From the NCBI GenBank assembly GCA_963847965.1, contig CAWKCG010000039.1, positions 186,001 through 250,000 of the forward strand: a stretch of DNA of 64,000 bases. Reading direction: 5' to 3'. A program made the translations under genes and the position numbers. Below are positions 7,983 through 16,059 of the stretch, piece by piece. Source of the DNA: Palsa-504 sp963847965. GTDB taxonomy: Bacteria; Actinomycetota; Actinomycetes; Streptosporangiales; Streptosporangiaceae. Below the pieces are notes generated by a model that saw nothing but the letters and a program-made list of their open reading frames with translations, was not told the DNA's origin and ran no database searches. The first letter of the stretch is position 1. Each line of letters starts with the position of its first letter.

Positions 7983-9208
7983 TGGCCCTCGACACGTCGG
8001 CTGATTCCCCGGTTCCCGTCCGCACCGTCCTGGCGAAGGTCGGCGAGTGGATCGGCAGGCTCGGCCGGATCTGGGTCGAAGGGCAGATCGCGGAGTGCAC
8101 CCCCCGGGGCAGCACGGTGTTCCTGACCCTGCGGGAACCCGTCGCGGCCGTTTCGGTGCGGGTCATCTGCACCCGCCAGGTGTTCGACGCGGCCGAGCCG
8201 CCGCTGCCGGTCCCGGCCGACGGCGCGAGGGTCGTGATCTGGGCCCGGCCCGATTTCAACGCCAACCGCGGCTCGTTCGCCCTGACCGCGCTCGAGATCC
8301 GCGCGGTCGGCGTGGGCGAACTGCTCGCCCGCCTGGATCGGCTGCGTCGCCAGCTGGCTGCGGAAGGGCTCTTTTCTGCCGAACGAAAACGCGTGCTACC
8401 CTTCCTGCCCCGCGTCATCGGCCTGATCTGCGGGCGTGATTCGGCGGCGGAACGTGACGTGATCGACAACGCCTCCCGCCGCTGGCCTGCCGTCCGGTTC
8501 CGCGTCGAGCAGACCGCGGTGCAGGGTCCTTACGCGGCCGAGGAGATCATCGACGCGCTCCGGCGCCTGGACGGCGACCCGGAAGTGGACGTGATCGTGA
8601 TCGCGCGCGGGGGCGGCTCGCTCGAGGACCTGCTCCCGTTCTCCGACGAGACCCTGATCAGGGCGGTCGCCGCGTGCCGGACCCCGGTGGTGAGCGCGAT
8701 CGGCCACGAGCAGGACACCCCGCTGCTCGACTACGTGGCCGATCTCCGCGCCTCGACGCCCACCGACGCGGCCAAGCGGGTGGTCCCCGATGTCGCCGAG
8801 CAGTTCGCGCTCGTCACGCAGCTGCGCGACCGGGCCCGCCGGGTCATGGCCGGCTGGCTCGACCGGGAGACGGCCTGGCTGAAGGCGATCACGTCCAGGC
8901 CTGCGCTGGCCGATCCGGTCAGGGAGGTCGAGCGCCAGGCCGAACGCGTGGACGCCCTCCTCCAGCGGGCCAGGATGTCGCTGGAGGTGAGCCTGGCCAG
9001 GGGCAGCGACGACCTCGCGCATACGCGGGCCCGGCTGCTCGCCCTGTCGCCCGCCTCGACGCTGCGCCGCGGCTACGCGATCGTGCAGCACCAGGACGAC
9101 GGCGTGGTCCGCAGCGCGGCCGAGGCCGACCCGGGCGAGACGCTGACCGTCCGGTTCGCGGCGGATCAGCTCACCGTGCGCGTGTGCGGCGACTCCGACG
9201 ACGGATAG
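7982..9208 (+). CDS. xseA: Exodeoxyribonuclease VII large subunit
   Basis: The 408-residue protein (GTG start at 7982, overlapping the upstream TAG) has an N-terminal OB-fold (about 15-110: GRIWVEGQIAECTPRGSTVFLTL) and the ExoVII catalytic core. The core shows VIGLICGRDSAAERD, then DVIVIARGGGSLEDL and FSDETLIRAV. It also has the SAIGHEQDTPLLDYVADLRASTPTDAA stretch, a hallmark of XseA (split here: SAIGHEQD at about residue 239). The C-terminus has the coiled-coil region and the conserved LRRGYAIV. With XseB it degrades single-stranded DNA from both ends in the cytoplasm. Length is normal, and xseB follows after 10 bases. Confidence 0.96.
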   Translation: MALDTSADSPVPVRTVLAKVGEWIGRLGRIWVEGQIAECTPRGSTVFLTLREPVAAVSVRVICTRQVFDAAEPPLPVPADGARVVIWARPDFNANRGSFALTALEIRAVGVGELLARLDRLRRQLAAEGLFSAERKRVLPFLPRVIGLICGRDSAAERDVIDNASRRWPAVRFRVEQTAVQGPYAAEEIIDALRRLDGDPEVDVIVIARGGGSLEDLLPFSDETLIRAVAACRTPVVSAIGHEQDTPLLDYVADLRASTPTDAAKRVVPDVAEQFALVTQLRDRARRVMAGWLDRETAWLKAITSRPALADPVREVERQAERVDALLQRARMSLEVSLARGSDDLAHTRARLLALSPASTLRRGYAIVQHQDDGVVRSAAEADPGETLTVRFAADQLTVRVCGDSDDG

Positions 9209-9218
9209 GGTTGAGGCC

Positions 9219-9491
9219 GTGACGGACGGCAGCGGCGGGGCCGCGCCCTCGGAGGCGCTCTCTTATGAGCAGGCGCGGGACAAGCTGGCCGCAGTGGTCA
9301 AGCGCCTGGAGTCGGGCGGCCTGACCCTGGAGCAGTCGCTTGAGCTGTGGGAACGCGGCGAGCGCCTGGCCGCGGTGTGCGGCGAGTGGCTGGACGGCGC
9401 CCGCGCCAGGCTGGCCGCCGCCATGGCCAAGCGAGACGATACGACCGCGCCAGGCGACGGCGAGGACGACGCCCGCGACATCCCGTTCTGA
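9219..9491 (+). CDS. xseB: Exodeoxyribonuclease VII small subunit
   Basis: This 90-residue protein starts with GTG at 9219. The XseB core is clear: SYEQARDKLAAVVKRLESGG, LTLEQSLELWERGERLA, then a helical segment and an acidic tail. It is the small partner that packs many copies around XseA. The position immediately after xseA (10-base gap) and the length agree with family norms. The Pro/Asp-rich tail is not conserved in general. Confidence 0.95.
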   Translation: MTDGSGGAAPSEALSYEQARDKLAAVVKRLESGGLTLEQSLELWERGERLAAVCGEWLDGARARLAAAMAKRDDTTAPGDGEDDARDIPF

Positions 9492-9582
9492 CGCCGAAGC
9501 CCCTGGCATCCGCCCGCCTGGGCCAGGTTTGGCCCTCCGGCCGCTGGGCAGCGCCCGGAAGGGCGGCAGGGAGGCGGACGCG

Positions 9583-10680
9583 GTGAATCCAGTCGAGAAG
9601 GCGCTCAGGAAGGTCGACGAAACGCAGCGGCGTTTCACGCCGACGGCGTTCGTCTTCGGGGTGGTGAAGAAGTACGGCGACGACAACGGCGGCGTGCTGG
9701 TCTCCAACCTCGCGTATTCCGCGTTCGTGGCCATGTTCCCGCTGCTGCTCGTGCTGGTCACGATCCTCGGCCTGATCGCCTCGGCCGACGCGTCGTTCAA
9801 GGCCGATGTGCTGAACGCGGTGGCCGGCCAGGTCCCGCTGCTCGGCAAGACGCTGACCGGCAACGTGCACACCCTCCGGCGCTCGAGCTACATCGGGCTG
9901 GTCATCGGCCTGCTCGGCCTGATCTGGGGCGCGACCGGCCTGGCCCAGGCCGGCCTCTTCACGATGGCGCAAGTGTGGAACCTGCCGGGACCTGCCCGGC
10001 CCGGCTACGCGCAGCGGCTCGGGCGCGCGGTGCTGTTCCTCGGCCTGCTCGGCGGGGGCGTGGTCGTCACCACCGGACTGGCCAGCTTGAACACCTACGT
10101 CCTGAAGGGATTCGGCGTGGTGTTCCTGGCCGAGCTGGTGGCCGCGGCGTTCAACGTGGGCATGTACATCGGGGCGTTCCGCGTGCTCACCCCCAAGGGG
10201 GTGCCGACCCGCAACCTGCTGGCGGGCGCGATCACCGGCGGCATCGGCTGGACGGTGCTGCAGGTCCTCGGGACCTGGCTGATCCACCGCTACCTGCACA
10301 GCGATTCCGCCTACGGCGTATTCGCCGACGTGCTCGGGCTGCTGGCCTGGATCTACCTGGCCATCGAAGTCACCGTGTACAGCGCGGAGATCAACGTGGT
10401 CCTGGCGCGGCGGCTGTGGCCGCGGGCCATAGTCCAGCCGCCGCTCACCGAGGCGGACCGGACCAGCATGGCGCTGCAGGCGTTGCAGAACCAGCGGCGC
10501 CCCGAGCAGAACGTCGAGGTCACGTTCCGCGACCGTGAGACTGACGTGCAAAGCCGGGCGCCACGGACTCCGGACGAGGTTGCGCCGCCCGCAGACCCGC
10601 TGCAGGCACAGGTCCCTGCGCAGCGTCCCGAGCCCGCCGGTTCTACCGGTGCCGGAGGCGCCGCAGGTTCTGATCCGTAG
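9583..10680 (+). CDS. YihY/BrkB-family inner membrane protein
   Basis: The 365-residue protein runs from GTG 9583, chosen because GGCAGGGAGGCGG lies just upstream and sequence before it is low quality. It shows the YihY/virulence factor BrkB pattern. A cytosolic N-terminus is followed by NLAYSAFVAMFPLLLVLVTILGL (first membrane helix), then about five more hydrophobic helices, including GLVIGLLGLIWGATGLAQA and a final VFADVLGLLAWIYLAIEVTVYSAEIN. The charged C-terminal tail (about 285-365) is disordered and Pro-rich. The family was once misnamed ribonuclease BN, and its molecular function is unsettled. It follows xseB by 91 bases, and glpX starts 33 bases downstream. Confidence 0.88.
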   Translation: MNPVEKALRKVDETQRRFTPTAFVFGVVKKYGDDNGGVLVSNLAYSAFVAMFPLLLVLVTILGLIASADASFKADVLNAVAGQVPLLGKTLTGNVHTLRRSSYIGLVIGLLGLIWGATGLAQAGLFTMAQVWNLPGPARPGYAQRLGRAVLFLGLLGGGVVVTTGLASLNTYVLKGFGVVFLAELVAAAFNVGMYIGAFRVLTPKGVPTRNLLAGAITGGIGWTVLQVLGTWLIHRYLHSDSAYGVFADVLGLLAWIYLAIEVTVYSAEINVVLARRLWPRAIVQPPLTEADRTSMALQALQNQRRPEQNVEVTFRDRETDVQSRAPRTPDEVAPPADPLQAQVPAQRPEPAGSTGAGGAAGSDP

Positions 10681-10713
10681 GATTTCTACAGAGCATGGGG
10701 AAGGGAACCGGCG

Positions 10714-11733
10714 ATGACCGCGGAGCAGCAGCAGGGCCCCCAGACGGCTAGCCAGGCCCCGGACCGCAACCTGGCGCTCGAGCTGGCCAGGGTGACCGAG
10801 GCCGCGGCCATGGCCGCCGCCCGGTGGGTCGGCCGGGGCGACAAGAACGGGGCCGACGGAGCCGCGGTGAACGCGATGCGGATGCTGATCAACTCGGTGT
10901 CCATGCGCGGCGTGGTGGTCATCGGCGAGGGCGAGAAGGACCACGCGCCGATGCTGTTCAACGGCGAAGAGGTAGGCGACGGCAGCGGCCCGGCCTGTGA
11001 TGTGGCGGTGGACCCGATCGACGGCACGCGGCTGTGCGCCAACGGGATGCCGAACGCGATCTCGGTCCTGGCGGTGGCGGACCGGGGGTCGATGTACGAC
11101 CCGTCATCGGTGTTCTACATGTCCAAGCTGGTTACCGGGCCTGCCGCGGCCGACCTGGTGGACATCACCGCTCCCCCGGCCTTCAACGTGTCCGCGGTGG
11201 CCAAGGCCAAGGGCGAATCGCCGCGGGATGTCACGGTGGTGATCCTGGACCGGCCCAGGCACGCCGAGCTGATCGGGCAGGTCCGCGAGGCGGGCGCCCG
11301 GATCCACCTGATTACCGACGGGGACGTGGCCGGCGCGATCATGGCGGCCCGCGAGGGCACCGGCATCGACCTGCTGCTCGGCATCGGCGGCACGCCCGAG
11401 GGAATCATCGCCGCGTGCGCGCTCAAGTGCCTGGGCGGGGTGATCCAGAGCCGGCTCGCGCCCCGCGACGACGCGGAACGGCGCCGGGCCCTGGACGCCG
11501 GGCTCGACCCGGACCAGGTGCTCACGACCGACGACCTGGTGGCGTCCGACGACGTCTTCTTCTCCGCCACCGGGATCACCGACGGTGAGCTGATGGACGG
11601 AGTCAGGTACCGGGGCGGCGGCGCCACCACTCACTCACTGGTGATGCGGTCACGGTCGGGAACGATCCGGAGCATCGCCAGCGAGCACCAGCTGTGGAAG
11701 CTCCACGCCTATTCTTCCGTCAACTTCGGTTGA
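10714..11733 (+). CDS. glpX: Class II fructose-1,6-bisphosphatase GlpX
   Basis: The 339-residue enzyme hydrolyses fructose-1,6-bisphosphate to fructose-6-phosphate in gluconeogenesis. GlpX motifs are clear: NALRMLINSV-like NAMRMLINSVSMRG, then GEGEKDHAPMLFNGEEVG, the metal site VAVDPIDGTRL, and KGMPNAI-like ANGMPNAISVLAVA. Also present are ITDGDVAGAI, LLGIGGTPEGIIAACAL and the C-terminal GGATTHSLVMRS. Most actinomycetes use GlpX as their main fructose bisphosphatase. The ATG at 10714 is preceded by GGGGAAGGGAACC. The end overlaps the convergent DUF1707 gene by 14 bases. Confidence 0.96.
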   Translation: MTAEQQQGPQTASQAPDRNLALELARVTEAAAMAAARWVGRGDKNGADGAAVNAMRMLINSVSMRGVVVIGEGEKDHAPMLFNGEEVGDGSGPACDVAVDPIDGTRLCANGMPNAISVLAVADRGSMYDPSSVFYMSKLVTGPAAADLVDITAPPAFNVSAVAKAKGESPRDVTVVILDRPRHAELIGQVREAGARIHLITDGDVAGAIMAAREGTGIDLLLGIGGTPEGIIAACALKCLGGVIQSRLAPRDDAERRRALDAGLDPDQVLTTDDLVASDDVFFSATGITDGELMDGVRYRGGGATTHSLVMRSRSGTIRSIASEHQLWKLHAYSSVNFG

Positions 11734-12310
11734 ACAGGCGGAAGCGGCGGGGACGGGGCGGCGTGCGCACGATCACCTCACCGCCCAGCACCAGCCCCCT
11801 GACGTCGATCACCGCGGCGGCGGGATCGGGGTTCGGCGGGGTCTTCTGGATGCCGCGTTTCCTGGCGAGCACCATATGACCGGTCACGACCACGGACACC
11901 CCGTCCGGCACGATGATCCGCAGCCGCCCTCCGACCACCGTGGCGTACAGCCGCACGCGGCTGGCCTGCAGTATCGCCTGGGTGAAGTCGATCTCTACCT
12001 CGCCGAACATGGCGGTCACCGTGAGGCTCTCCGGGACGACCCAGCGGCCGTCCCTGCGCGCCGGCCCGAAGACGCCGGAGATCACCCGGCCGGCGTCCAG
12101 GCGCACAGGCTGCGCGGACGGTCCGGCCAGGTCGGTGGTCAGTTCCGCGAGTTCGCCGAGCGTCCGCGCGGCGCAGGCGCGCTCCACTCGATCGGCATGC
12201 TCCTCCGCGGTAAGCCGCCCGTCGGCCGCCGCCTCGCTGAGCAGCGCGAGCACCCGGTCCCGGTCAGTGTCGGACGCCCGCAAGTCACGAGGCGTCTGCC
12301 GTGGGCTCAT
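11720..12310 (-). CDS. DUF1707 / LiaF-like domain protein
   Basis: The 196-residue protein has an N-terminal DUF1707 (SHOCT-like) domain, LRASDTDRDRVLALLSEAA to LAELTTDL (about 8-62). The C-terminal half is LiaF/DUF2154-like beta structure, recognisable by TVTAMFGEVEIDF, VVGGRLRIIVPDGVSVV and VRGLVLGGEVIVR. Such actinobacterial proteins are thought to be cell-envelope or stress associated; no precise function is known. There is no signal peptide or membrane helix, so it is probably cytosolic. An alternative ATG at 12337 has a slightly better upstream GGGAGAG. It is convergent with glpX. Confidence 0.85.
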   Translation of the reverse strand: MSPRQTPRDLRASDTDRDRVLALLSEAAADGRLTAEEHADRVERACAARTLGELAELTTDLAGPSAQPVRLDAGRVISGVFGPARRDGRWVVPESLTVTAMFGEVEIDFTQAILQASRVRLYATVVGGRLRIIVPDGVSVVVTGHMVLARKRGIQKTPPNPDPAAAVIDVRGLVLGGEVIVRTPPRPRRFRLFNRS

Positions 12311-12452
12311 GGGCCGAAAATACTCTGCTCTCGTCATGCTCGCGCTATCCGCTCTCCCGCAGCGGTGCCCGCCGTAGCCCGGGGCTCCGCCGGGCCGGGC
12401 ATGTCCGGCGTCATCTGTACGCGACGGGGCAAGACGTGCTACCCATTTGTCC

Positions 12453-13853
12453 ATGACGGACGGAGCGATTGACACGGTGATCGAGCAGACCAGCCGGGAC
12501 AAGATACGGCTGGTGCGCTTCCTGTACGCCGACCACGGCGGGATCATCCGCGGCAAGGCCGCCGGCACCGCGCACCTGCGCGAGCGCATGGCCAGCGGGA
12601 TCGGGCACACGGTGGCGATGATGGCCATGAACATGCTCGACCAGCTGCAGCCGGTGGCCGGGATGGGCCCGGTCGGCGAGGTCCGGATCGTGCCCGACCC
12701 CGACACCTTCGTCCCGCTCCCCTACGCGCCGGGCGCCGCCGCCATGCTCGCGGACCTGGTGCGGCCGGACGGGTCGCCGTGGGACGCGTGCCCGCGGACC
12801 TTCCTCAAGGCGGCCATCCGCGAGCTCGCCAGCGAGGGATACGCGATGCGGGCCTCGTTCGAGCCCGAGTTCACGATCGGCCGACGCGAATCCTCACCCG
12901 CCGGGCCCTCCATACCCGACCGGCTGATCCCGATCGACGACAGCCTGTGCTACTCGGCGACCGGGTTCCACCTCGCGCACGACATCACCATGGAGCTCAC
13001 CGCGGCGCTCGAGGCGCAGGGACTCGTCGTCGAGCACTACTACCCCGAACTCGGCCACGGCCAGCAGGAGATCTCCGTCAGGTACGCCGACGCCCTGCGC
13101 GCCGCGGACAACCACGTGCTGTACCGGGAGACCGTCCGCGGCGTGGCGTTCCGGCGCGGCCTGTGGGCCAGCCTCGCGCCCAAGCCCATCCCCGACCAGG
13201 CGGGCAACGGCACTCACCTGCACGCCTCGCTCACCGACCTGCTGCCCGACGGCGCGCCCGGCGGGCGCAACGTGTTCGCCGACCCGGCCGACCGGAACGG
13301 CCTGTCCCAGGTCGGCTACCACTTCATCGGCGGGCTCCTCGCCCACCTGCCCGCCCTGGTCGCGCTGACCTGCGCCAGCGTGAACAGTTACCGCCGGCTC
13401 GCGCCGCAGATGTGGGCCAGCGCCTACACCTGCTACGGAATGGACAACCGGGAAGCCGCGGTCCGGATCTGCTCCCCGCTACGCGGGGACCCGGGCAGTT
13501 CGGTCAACCTGGAGCTGAAGCCGTCCGATTCGAGCGCCAACCCGTACCTGGCGCTCGGCGCGTTCATCCACGCGGGCCTGGACGGGATCCGCGGCAAGCT
13601 CGACCCCGGGGAGCCGGTCAACGTCGACCCGGCCACGCTCACCGACGCCGAGCGGGCCATGGGCGGCACCCACCGCCTGCCCGCCTCGCTCAGCGCGGCG
13701 CTGGACGCGCTGGTCGCGGACGAGATGCTGATGGACGTCCTCGGCCCGCTGCGCAGCACCGCCTACCTGGCCGTCAAGCGCTCCGAGGCCGCCCACTTCG
13801 CTCACTCGACCGACCCGTACTACGAGTGCTTCCAGCACTTCACCAAGATTTAA
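12453..13853 (+). CDS. Glutamine synthetase-like gamma-glutamyl ligase
   Basis: The 466-residue protein (ATG 12453) has a GS beta-grasp N-terminus with the IRLVRFLYADHGGIIRGKA strand and a GS catalytic domain. The catalytic domain carries FEPEFTI, the loop AGNGTHLHASL (GS usually NGSGMH), MWASAYTCYG and RICSPLRGDPGSSVNLELKP, followed by SSANPYLALGAFIHAG. The sequence differs from housekeeping GlnA and lacks the adenylylation-loop sequence. It belongs with the GlnA3/GlnA4-type or PuuA-like ligases that glutamylate polyamines, ethanolamine or other amines; the amine cannot be assigned. It stands alone, with a terminator-like hairpin just after its stop and its promoter in the short divergent gap to the DUF1707 gene. 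Confidence 0.88.
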   Translation: MTDGAIDTVIEQTSRDKIRLVRFLYADHGGIIRGKAAGTAHLRERMASGIGHTVAMMAMNMLDQLQPVAGMGPVGEVRIVPDPDTFVPLPYAPGAAAMLADLVRPDGSPWDACPRTFLKAAIRELASEGYAMRASFEPEFTIGRRESSPAGPSIPDRLIPIDDSLCYSATGFHLAHDITMELTAALEAQGLVVEHYYPELGHGQQEISVRYADALRAADNHVLYRETVRGVAFRRGLWASLAPKPIPDQAGNGTHLHASLTDLLPDGAPGGRNVFADPADRNGLSQVGYHFIGGLLAHLPALVALTCASVNSYRRLAPQMWASAYTCYGMDNREAAVRICSPLRGDPGSSVNLELKPSDSSANPYLALGAFIHAGLDGIRGKLDPGEPVNVDPATLTDAERAMGGTHRLPASLSAALDALVADEMLMDVLGPLRSTAYLAVKRSEAAHFAHSTDPYYECFQHFTKI

Positions 13854-13859
13854 TCGGCA

Positions 13860-13879
13860 GGCCCGTTACCCAGCGGGCC
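13860..13879 (+). terminator. Hairpin after the glutamine-synthetase-like gene
   Basis: GGCCCG (13860-13865) and CGGGCC (13874-13879) form a perfect 6-base-pair stem with an 8-base loop, 6 bases after the stop codon. No U-run follows, as is usual in actinomycetes, so function as a terminator is inferred from position. Confidence 0.45.
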
Positions 13880-13954
13880 CCTCCGACGTTCCCTGGCTGA
13901 CCACTTTCGGTTGTGTGATTGCCCCATGATTGCCCGCGTCCCGCGAGCGCTGGT

Positions 13955-14947
13955 TCAGCGCGGAACCTGGGCCGATGCGCTCACCGGCACCGGTTCGCCG
14001 TCTGCCCAGCGCACCAGAACCGTCCGGTGGCTCAACTGAGTGCCGTTACGAGAGTCGATCTTGAAGTCGCCGAACAGGGTCCGCGTCTGCAATGCGGCTG
14101 CGGCTGCCCACAGGCCGTCTCTGTCCGTGCCGCCAGCCAGCCGCGCGCAGTGGGTAGCGATCACCGCGCCTGCCGTGGCCTGCACCGCGGGATAATCAGG
14201 CACCACGCCTACCGCGCCCATGTAGGCACTGAGGAACTCGTCCTCAGCGGGCCCGAGCTCGACCTCCTGATCGCTGCCGGGAAACCACTGGGCGATGCCG
14301 AAGACGCCATCGGGATCGTCCACCACCCGGCCGAATTCGCGTACGCCTGCCGCTATGGCGCATATCTCGCGTGGCGGGGTCGCTGAGCGGAATGCCTGCC
14401 CGACCGTGTCGGCGTCTTGCTCGAAGACACCTGCGCTAAATAGGTCCCAAGCCGGCGAGATGCCTGGTGGCGGGATCTGTTCATCAGCGGCGGCGCGCAC
14501 CGTGTGGATGCCGAGCTGGTGCGCGATGACTTTGGCTCCATCGGCCACCTGGCGGCCGAAGCTGCCGGGCCCGTGGACGATGCACAGGTCGTGCCGCTCC
14601 CCCGGCTCGCTGGCCAGGCGCAGGAGGAAGGGCTCGGCGTACCGGCTGGTTGGCGTCAGGACGGAGACGACGTGGCCCGGGGTCGCGCTTTCCACGTCAT
14701 AGCCGGAACCGCCGTGGTTCCACAAAAGCCAGCCCGATTTCGCAGCCATGCGGCCGGCCGCGCGCATCAGCTGAGTTGAGTAGGGCCCGAGCAGGATGTC
14801 GCAGCGTGCAGCTACGCCCGGCAGCATCTCCTCGAGTGTCGCCGGTCGCTGCCGTCGTCTTCGATGAGGATGTCTGCGGTGCCGTCGAGCGCGCGCCACG
14901 TGCCGACCTAGCGCCGCGAGGGGCAGGTAGCAGCAGGCAACGGACAT
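13955..14947 (-). CDS. Type I periplasmic-binding-like receptor domain protein, N-terminus frameshifted
   Basis: The open frame has 330 codons. From about residue 42 it reads as a LivK/AmiC-type ligand-binding domain: DILLGPYSTQLMRAAGRMAA, SGWLLWNHGGSG, CIVHGPGSFGRQVADGAKVI and GIAQWFPGSDQEVELGP. The first 40 codons are Arg/His-rich and unlike the family. In the +1 frame the same DNA reads LDGTADILIEDDGSD. Inserting one C near 14844 joins this to the downstream frame as EDDGSDPATLEEMLPG, which is what the family should show. So the gene has probably lost one base, and a second disruption further upstream (TAG in that frame near 14905) is likely. No signal peptide is visible. Either a decaying gene or a sequence error. 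Confidence 0.6.
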   Translation of the reverse strand: MSVACCYLPLAALGRHVARARRHRRHPHRRRRQRPATLEEMLPGVAARCDILLGPYSTQLMRAAGRMAAKSGWLLWNHGGSGYDVESATPGHVVSVLTPTSRYAEPFLLRLASEPGERHDLCIVHGPGSFGRQVADGAKVIAHQLGIHTVRAAADEQIPPPGISPAWDLFSAGVFEQDADTVGQAFRSATPPREICAIAAGVREFGRVVDDPDGVFGIAQWFPGSDQEVELGPAEDEFLSAYMGAVGVVPDYPAVQATAGAVIATHCARLAGGTDRDGLWAAAAALQTRTLFGDFKIDSRNGTQLSHRTVLVRWADGEPVPVSASAQVPR

Positions 14948-15432
14948 GGCGGGAAGGGTATGCGGGCCGGGCGCCCGATCGAGAATCGATTGGCGCGGGT
15001 CGGCCGGTCAGATGAGAGCGCTCACGTCCGGATCACAGAAGCGGCCGACGATGGCGATGGTCTCGGCGCGGTCGCCCGCGGTCATATGGGGAGGGCCAGT
15101 TGGGACACCTAGACGTAGAGGCTGGGGCGCTACCGCTCCTGACCGTCTTTCGTGTCTCGCGAAGTACCGCCTTTACCCCTAAAGGTGGTACAGCAGACGG
15201 ATGCTGACATGCTCTGTTGTGTACGGATATGCATGGTCGAGTGCTGGTCTAAAGCGACGGAACAGCTCATGAAGATCAGCTGACTGTTCGGGCGCCACAC
15301 CGGCCGTGATGAGGCATAATCACTTCTTGTTACCGCTCCGTCACATGGTGGGCATTGCCTAATATCCCACAATGCGTTATTGAAGCATCGCAAGTACAAT
15401 TTGGTAGACAGTAGTCCGGGAGGTAGGAAGCC
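14948..15432. other. Intergenic stretch with a 25-codon ORF and an inverted repeat
   Basis: No convincing gene fills this gap. On the minus strand a short open frame (15085 down to 15008) encodes 25 residues starting MTAGDRAETIAIVGRFCDPD, which looks like the beginning of a protein cut short. The part from about 15170 to 15415 is clearly less GC-rich than its surroundings, as expected for an accessory region, and contains the inverted repeat at 15352-15375. Confidence 0.5.
15352..15375. promoter_or_regulatory. Inverted repeat upstream of toxin-antitoxin pair, possible operator
   Basis: GCATTG (15352-15357) and CAATGC (15370-15375) are exact inverted arms around the AT-rich spacer CCTAATATCCCA, about 58 bases before the likely antitoxin ATG at 15433. 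Antitoxins often repress their own promoter through such sites. Assignment is from position only. Confidence 0.35.
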
Positions 15433-15436
15433 ATGA

Positions 15437-15444
15437 CCCCCCCC
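15437..15444 (+). repeat. Eight-C homopolymer tract at the antitoxin start
   Basis: Eight consecutive C residues lie directly after ATGA at 15433-15436. The ATG has an excellent ribosome site (GGGAGG, 15418-15423, 9-base spacing) but is one base out of frame with the antitoxin body. With nine C (or six) the frame from this ATG would join the body; with eight it stops after 17 codons. Confidence 0.8.
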
Positions 15445-15515
15445 AGCAGGCACTCAGGTACGAATACCAGGAGTTCGAGACCGTAGCCGAGGCCGAGGTC
15501 GACAGCCGGGGTCGC

Positions 15516-15752
15516 GTGAGCCTCGGCAGAGCCGGTGCCGAGCCGGGCCGCAGGTATCGCGTCGAGCGGAACGTGGACGGCGTCCTGCTGCTGATCCCCG
15601 TGGTGTCGATCCCGGAACGGGAGATGGTTGTGTGGCGCAACCCAGAGCTGGCCAAGGAGATCCGTAGCAGCCTGGAGGCTGCTGAACGCGGCGAGACGGA
15701 AGATCTAGGCTCGTTCGAGCAGTACCTGGATCACGACCCGGACGAGGACTAG
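15516..15752 (+). CDS. Probable AbrB/SpoVT-like antitoxin (5' part out of frame)
   Basis: The longest in-frame start is GTG 15516, giving 78 residues: SLGRAGAEPGRRYRVERNVDGVLLL, then PVVSIPEREMVVWRNPEL and an acidic helical C-terminus. The natural start is probably ATG 15433 with its strong ribosome site. The intervening codons in the body frame read LRYEYQEFETVAEAEVDSRGRVSL, whose VDSRGRVSLG strand-turn is typical of AbrB-type swapped-hairpin antitoxins (split here: VDSRGRVSLG). A C8 tract puts that ATG out of frame. The partner gene begins 6 bases downstream. The antitoxin role is inferred from pairing with the ParE/RelE-like protein and from the fold pattern. Confidence 0.6.
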   Translation: MSLGRAGAEPGRRYRVERNVDGVLLLIPVVSIPEREMVVWRNPELAKEIRSSLEAAERGETEDLGSFEQYLDHDPDED

Positions 15753-15758
15753 CGCCGC

Positions 15759-15992
15759 GTGGCGGCGTTCAAGTTGCGCTTCTCGCCGTCGGCAGCGGCC
15801 GTTCTCAAGAACCTGGAAAGCGGCGGCCCGAACGAGCAGGCCAAGCTGAAGAAGGTCAGGAGGACGCTGGCACTCCTCGAGCAGGATCCCAGGTACCCCG
15901 GGCTGAACTCCCACCAGTACGAGAGCTTCCCAGTGGACAAGGACGTGAAGGTCTGGGACTCCTACGTCGAGAGCCGCACGCCATCGGTGTAG
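15759..15992 (+). CDS. RelE/ParE-family-like toxin, C-terminally shortened
   Basis: The 77-residue protein starts at GTG 15759: FKLRFSPSAAAVLKNLESG, then KLKKVRRTLALLEQDPRYPG, LNSHQYESF and VKVWDSYVESRTPS. This is the N-terminal part of an actinobacterial RelE/ParE-like family, in which the sequence normally continues with a Trp/Phe-rich strand and ends with an AITPH-type motif. Here a TAG follows TPSV directly, so the last strands that usually hold the active site are missing. It is therefore likely inactive, or its end was replaced when the copper genes 68 bases downstream were joined. Partner of the upstream antitoxin-like gene. Confidence 0.6.
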   Translation: MAAFKLRFSPSAAAVLKNLESGGPNEQAKLKKVRRTLALLEQDPRYPGLNSHQYESFPVDKDVKVWDSYVESRTPSV

Positions 15993-16059
15993 ATTTCCCG
16001 GTGCAATGGTATTCGCCGCGATCAGGCGGATCGGACGGTTCGGCTGGGAGGCAGGCTGG

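Noticed and set aside
13955..14947. Substrate-binding partner of the Liv importer at 26-31 kb
   Set aside because: No signal peptide, damaged N-terminus, and the importer has its own intact binding protein.
15170..15430. tRNA or small RNA in the AT-richer stretch
   Set aside because: No cloverleaf-like set of stems or T-loop sequence found.
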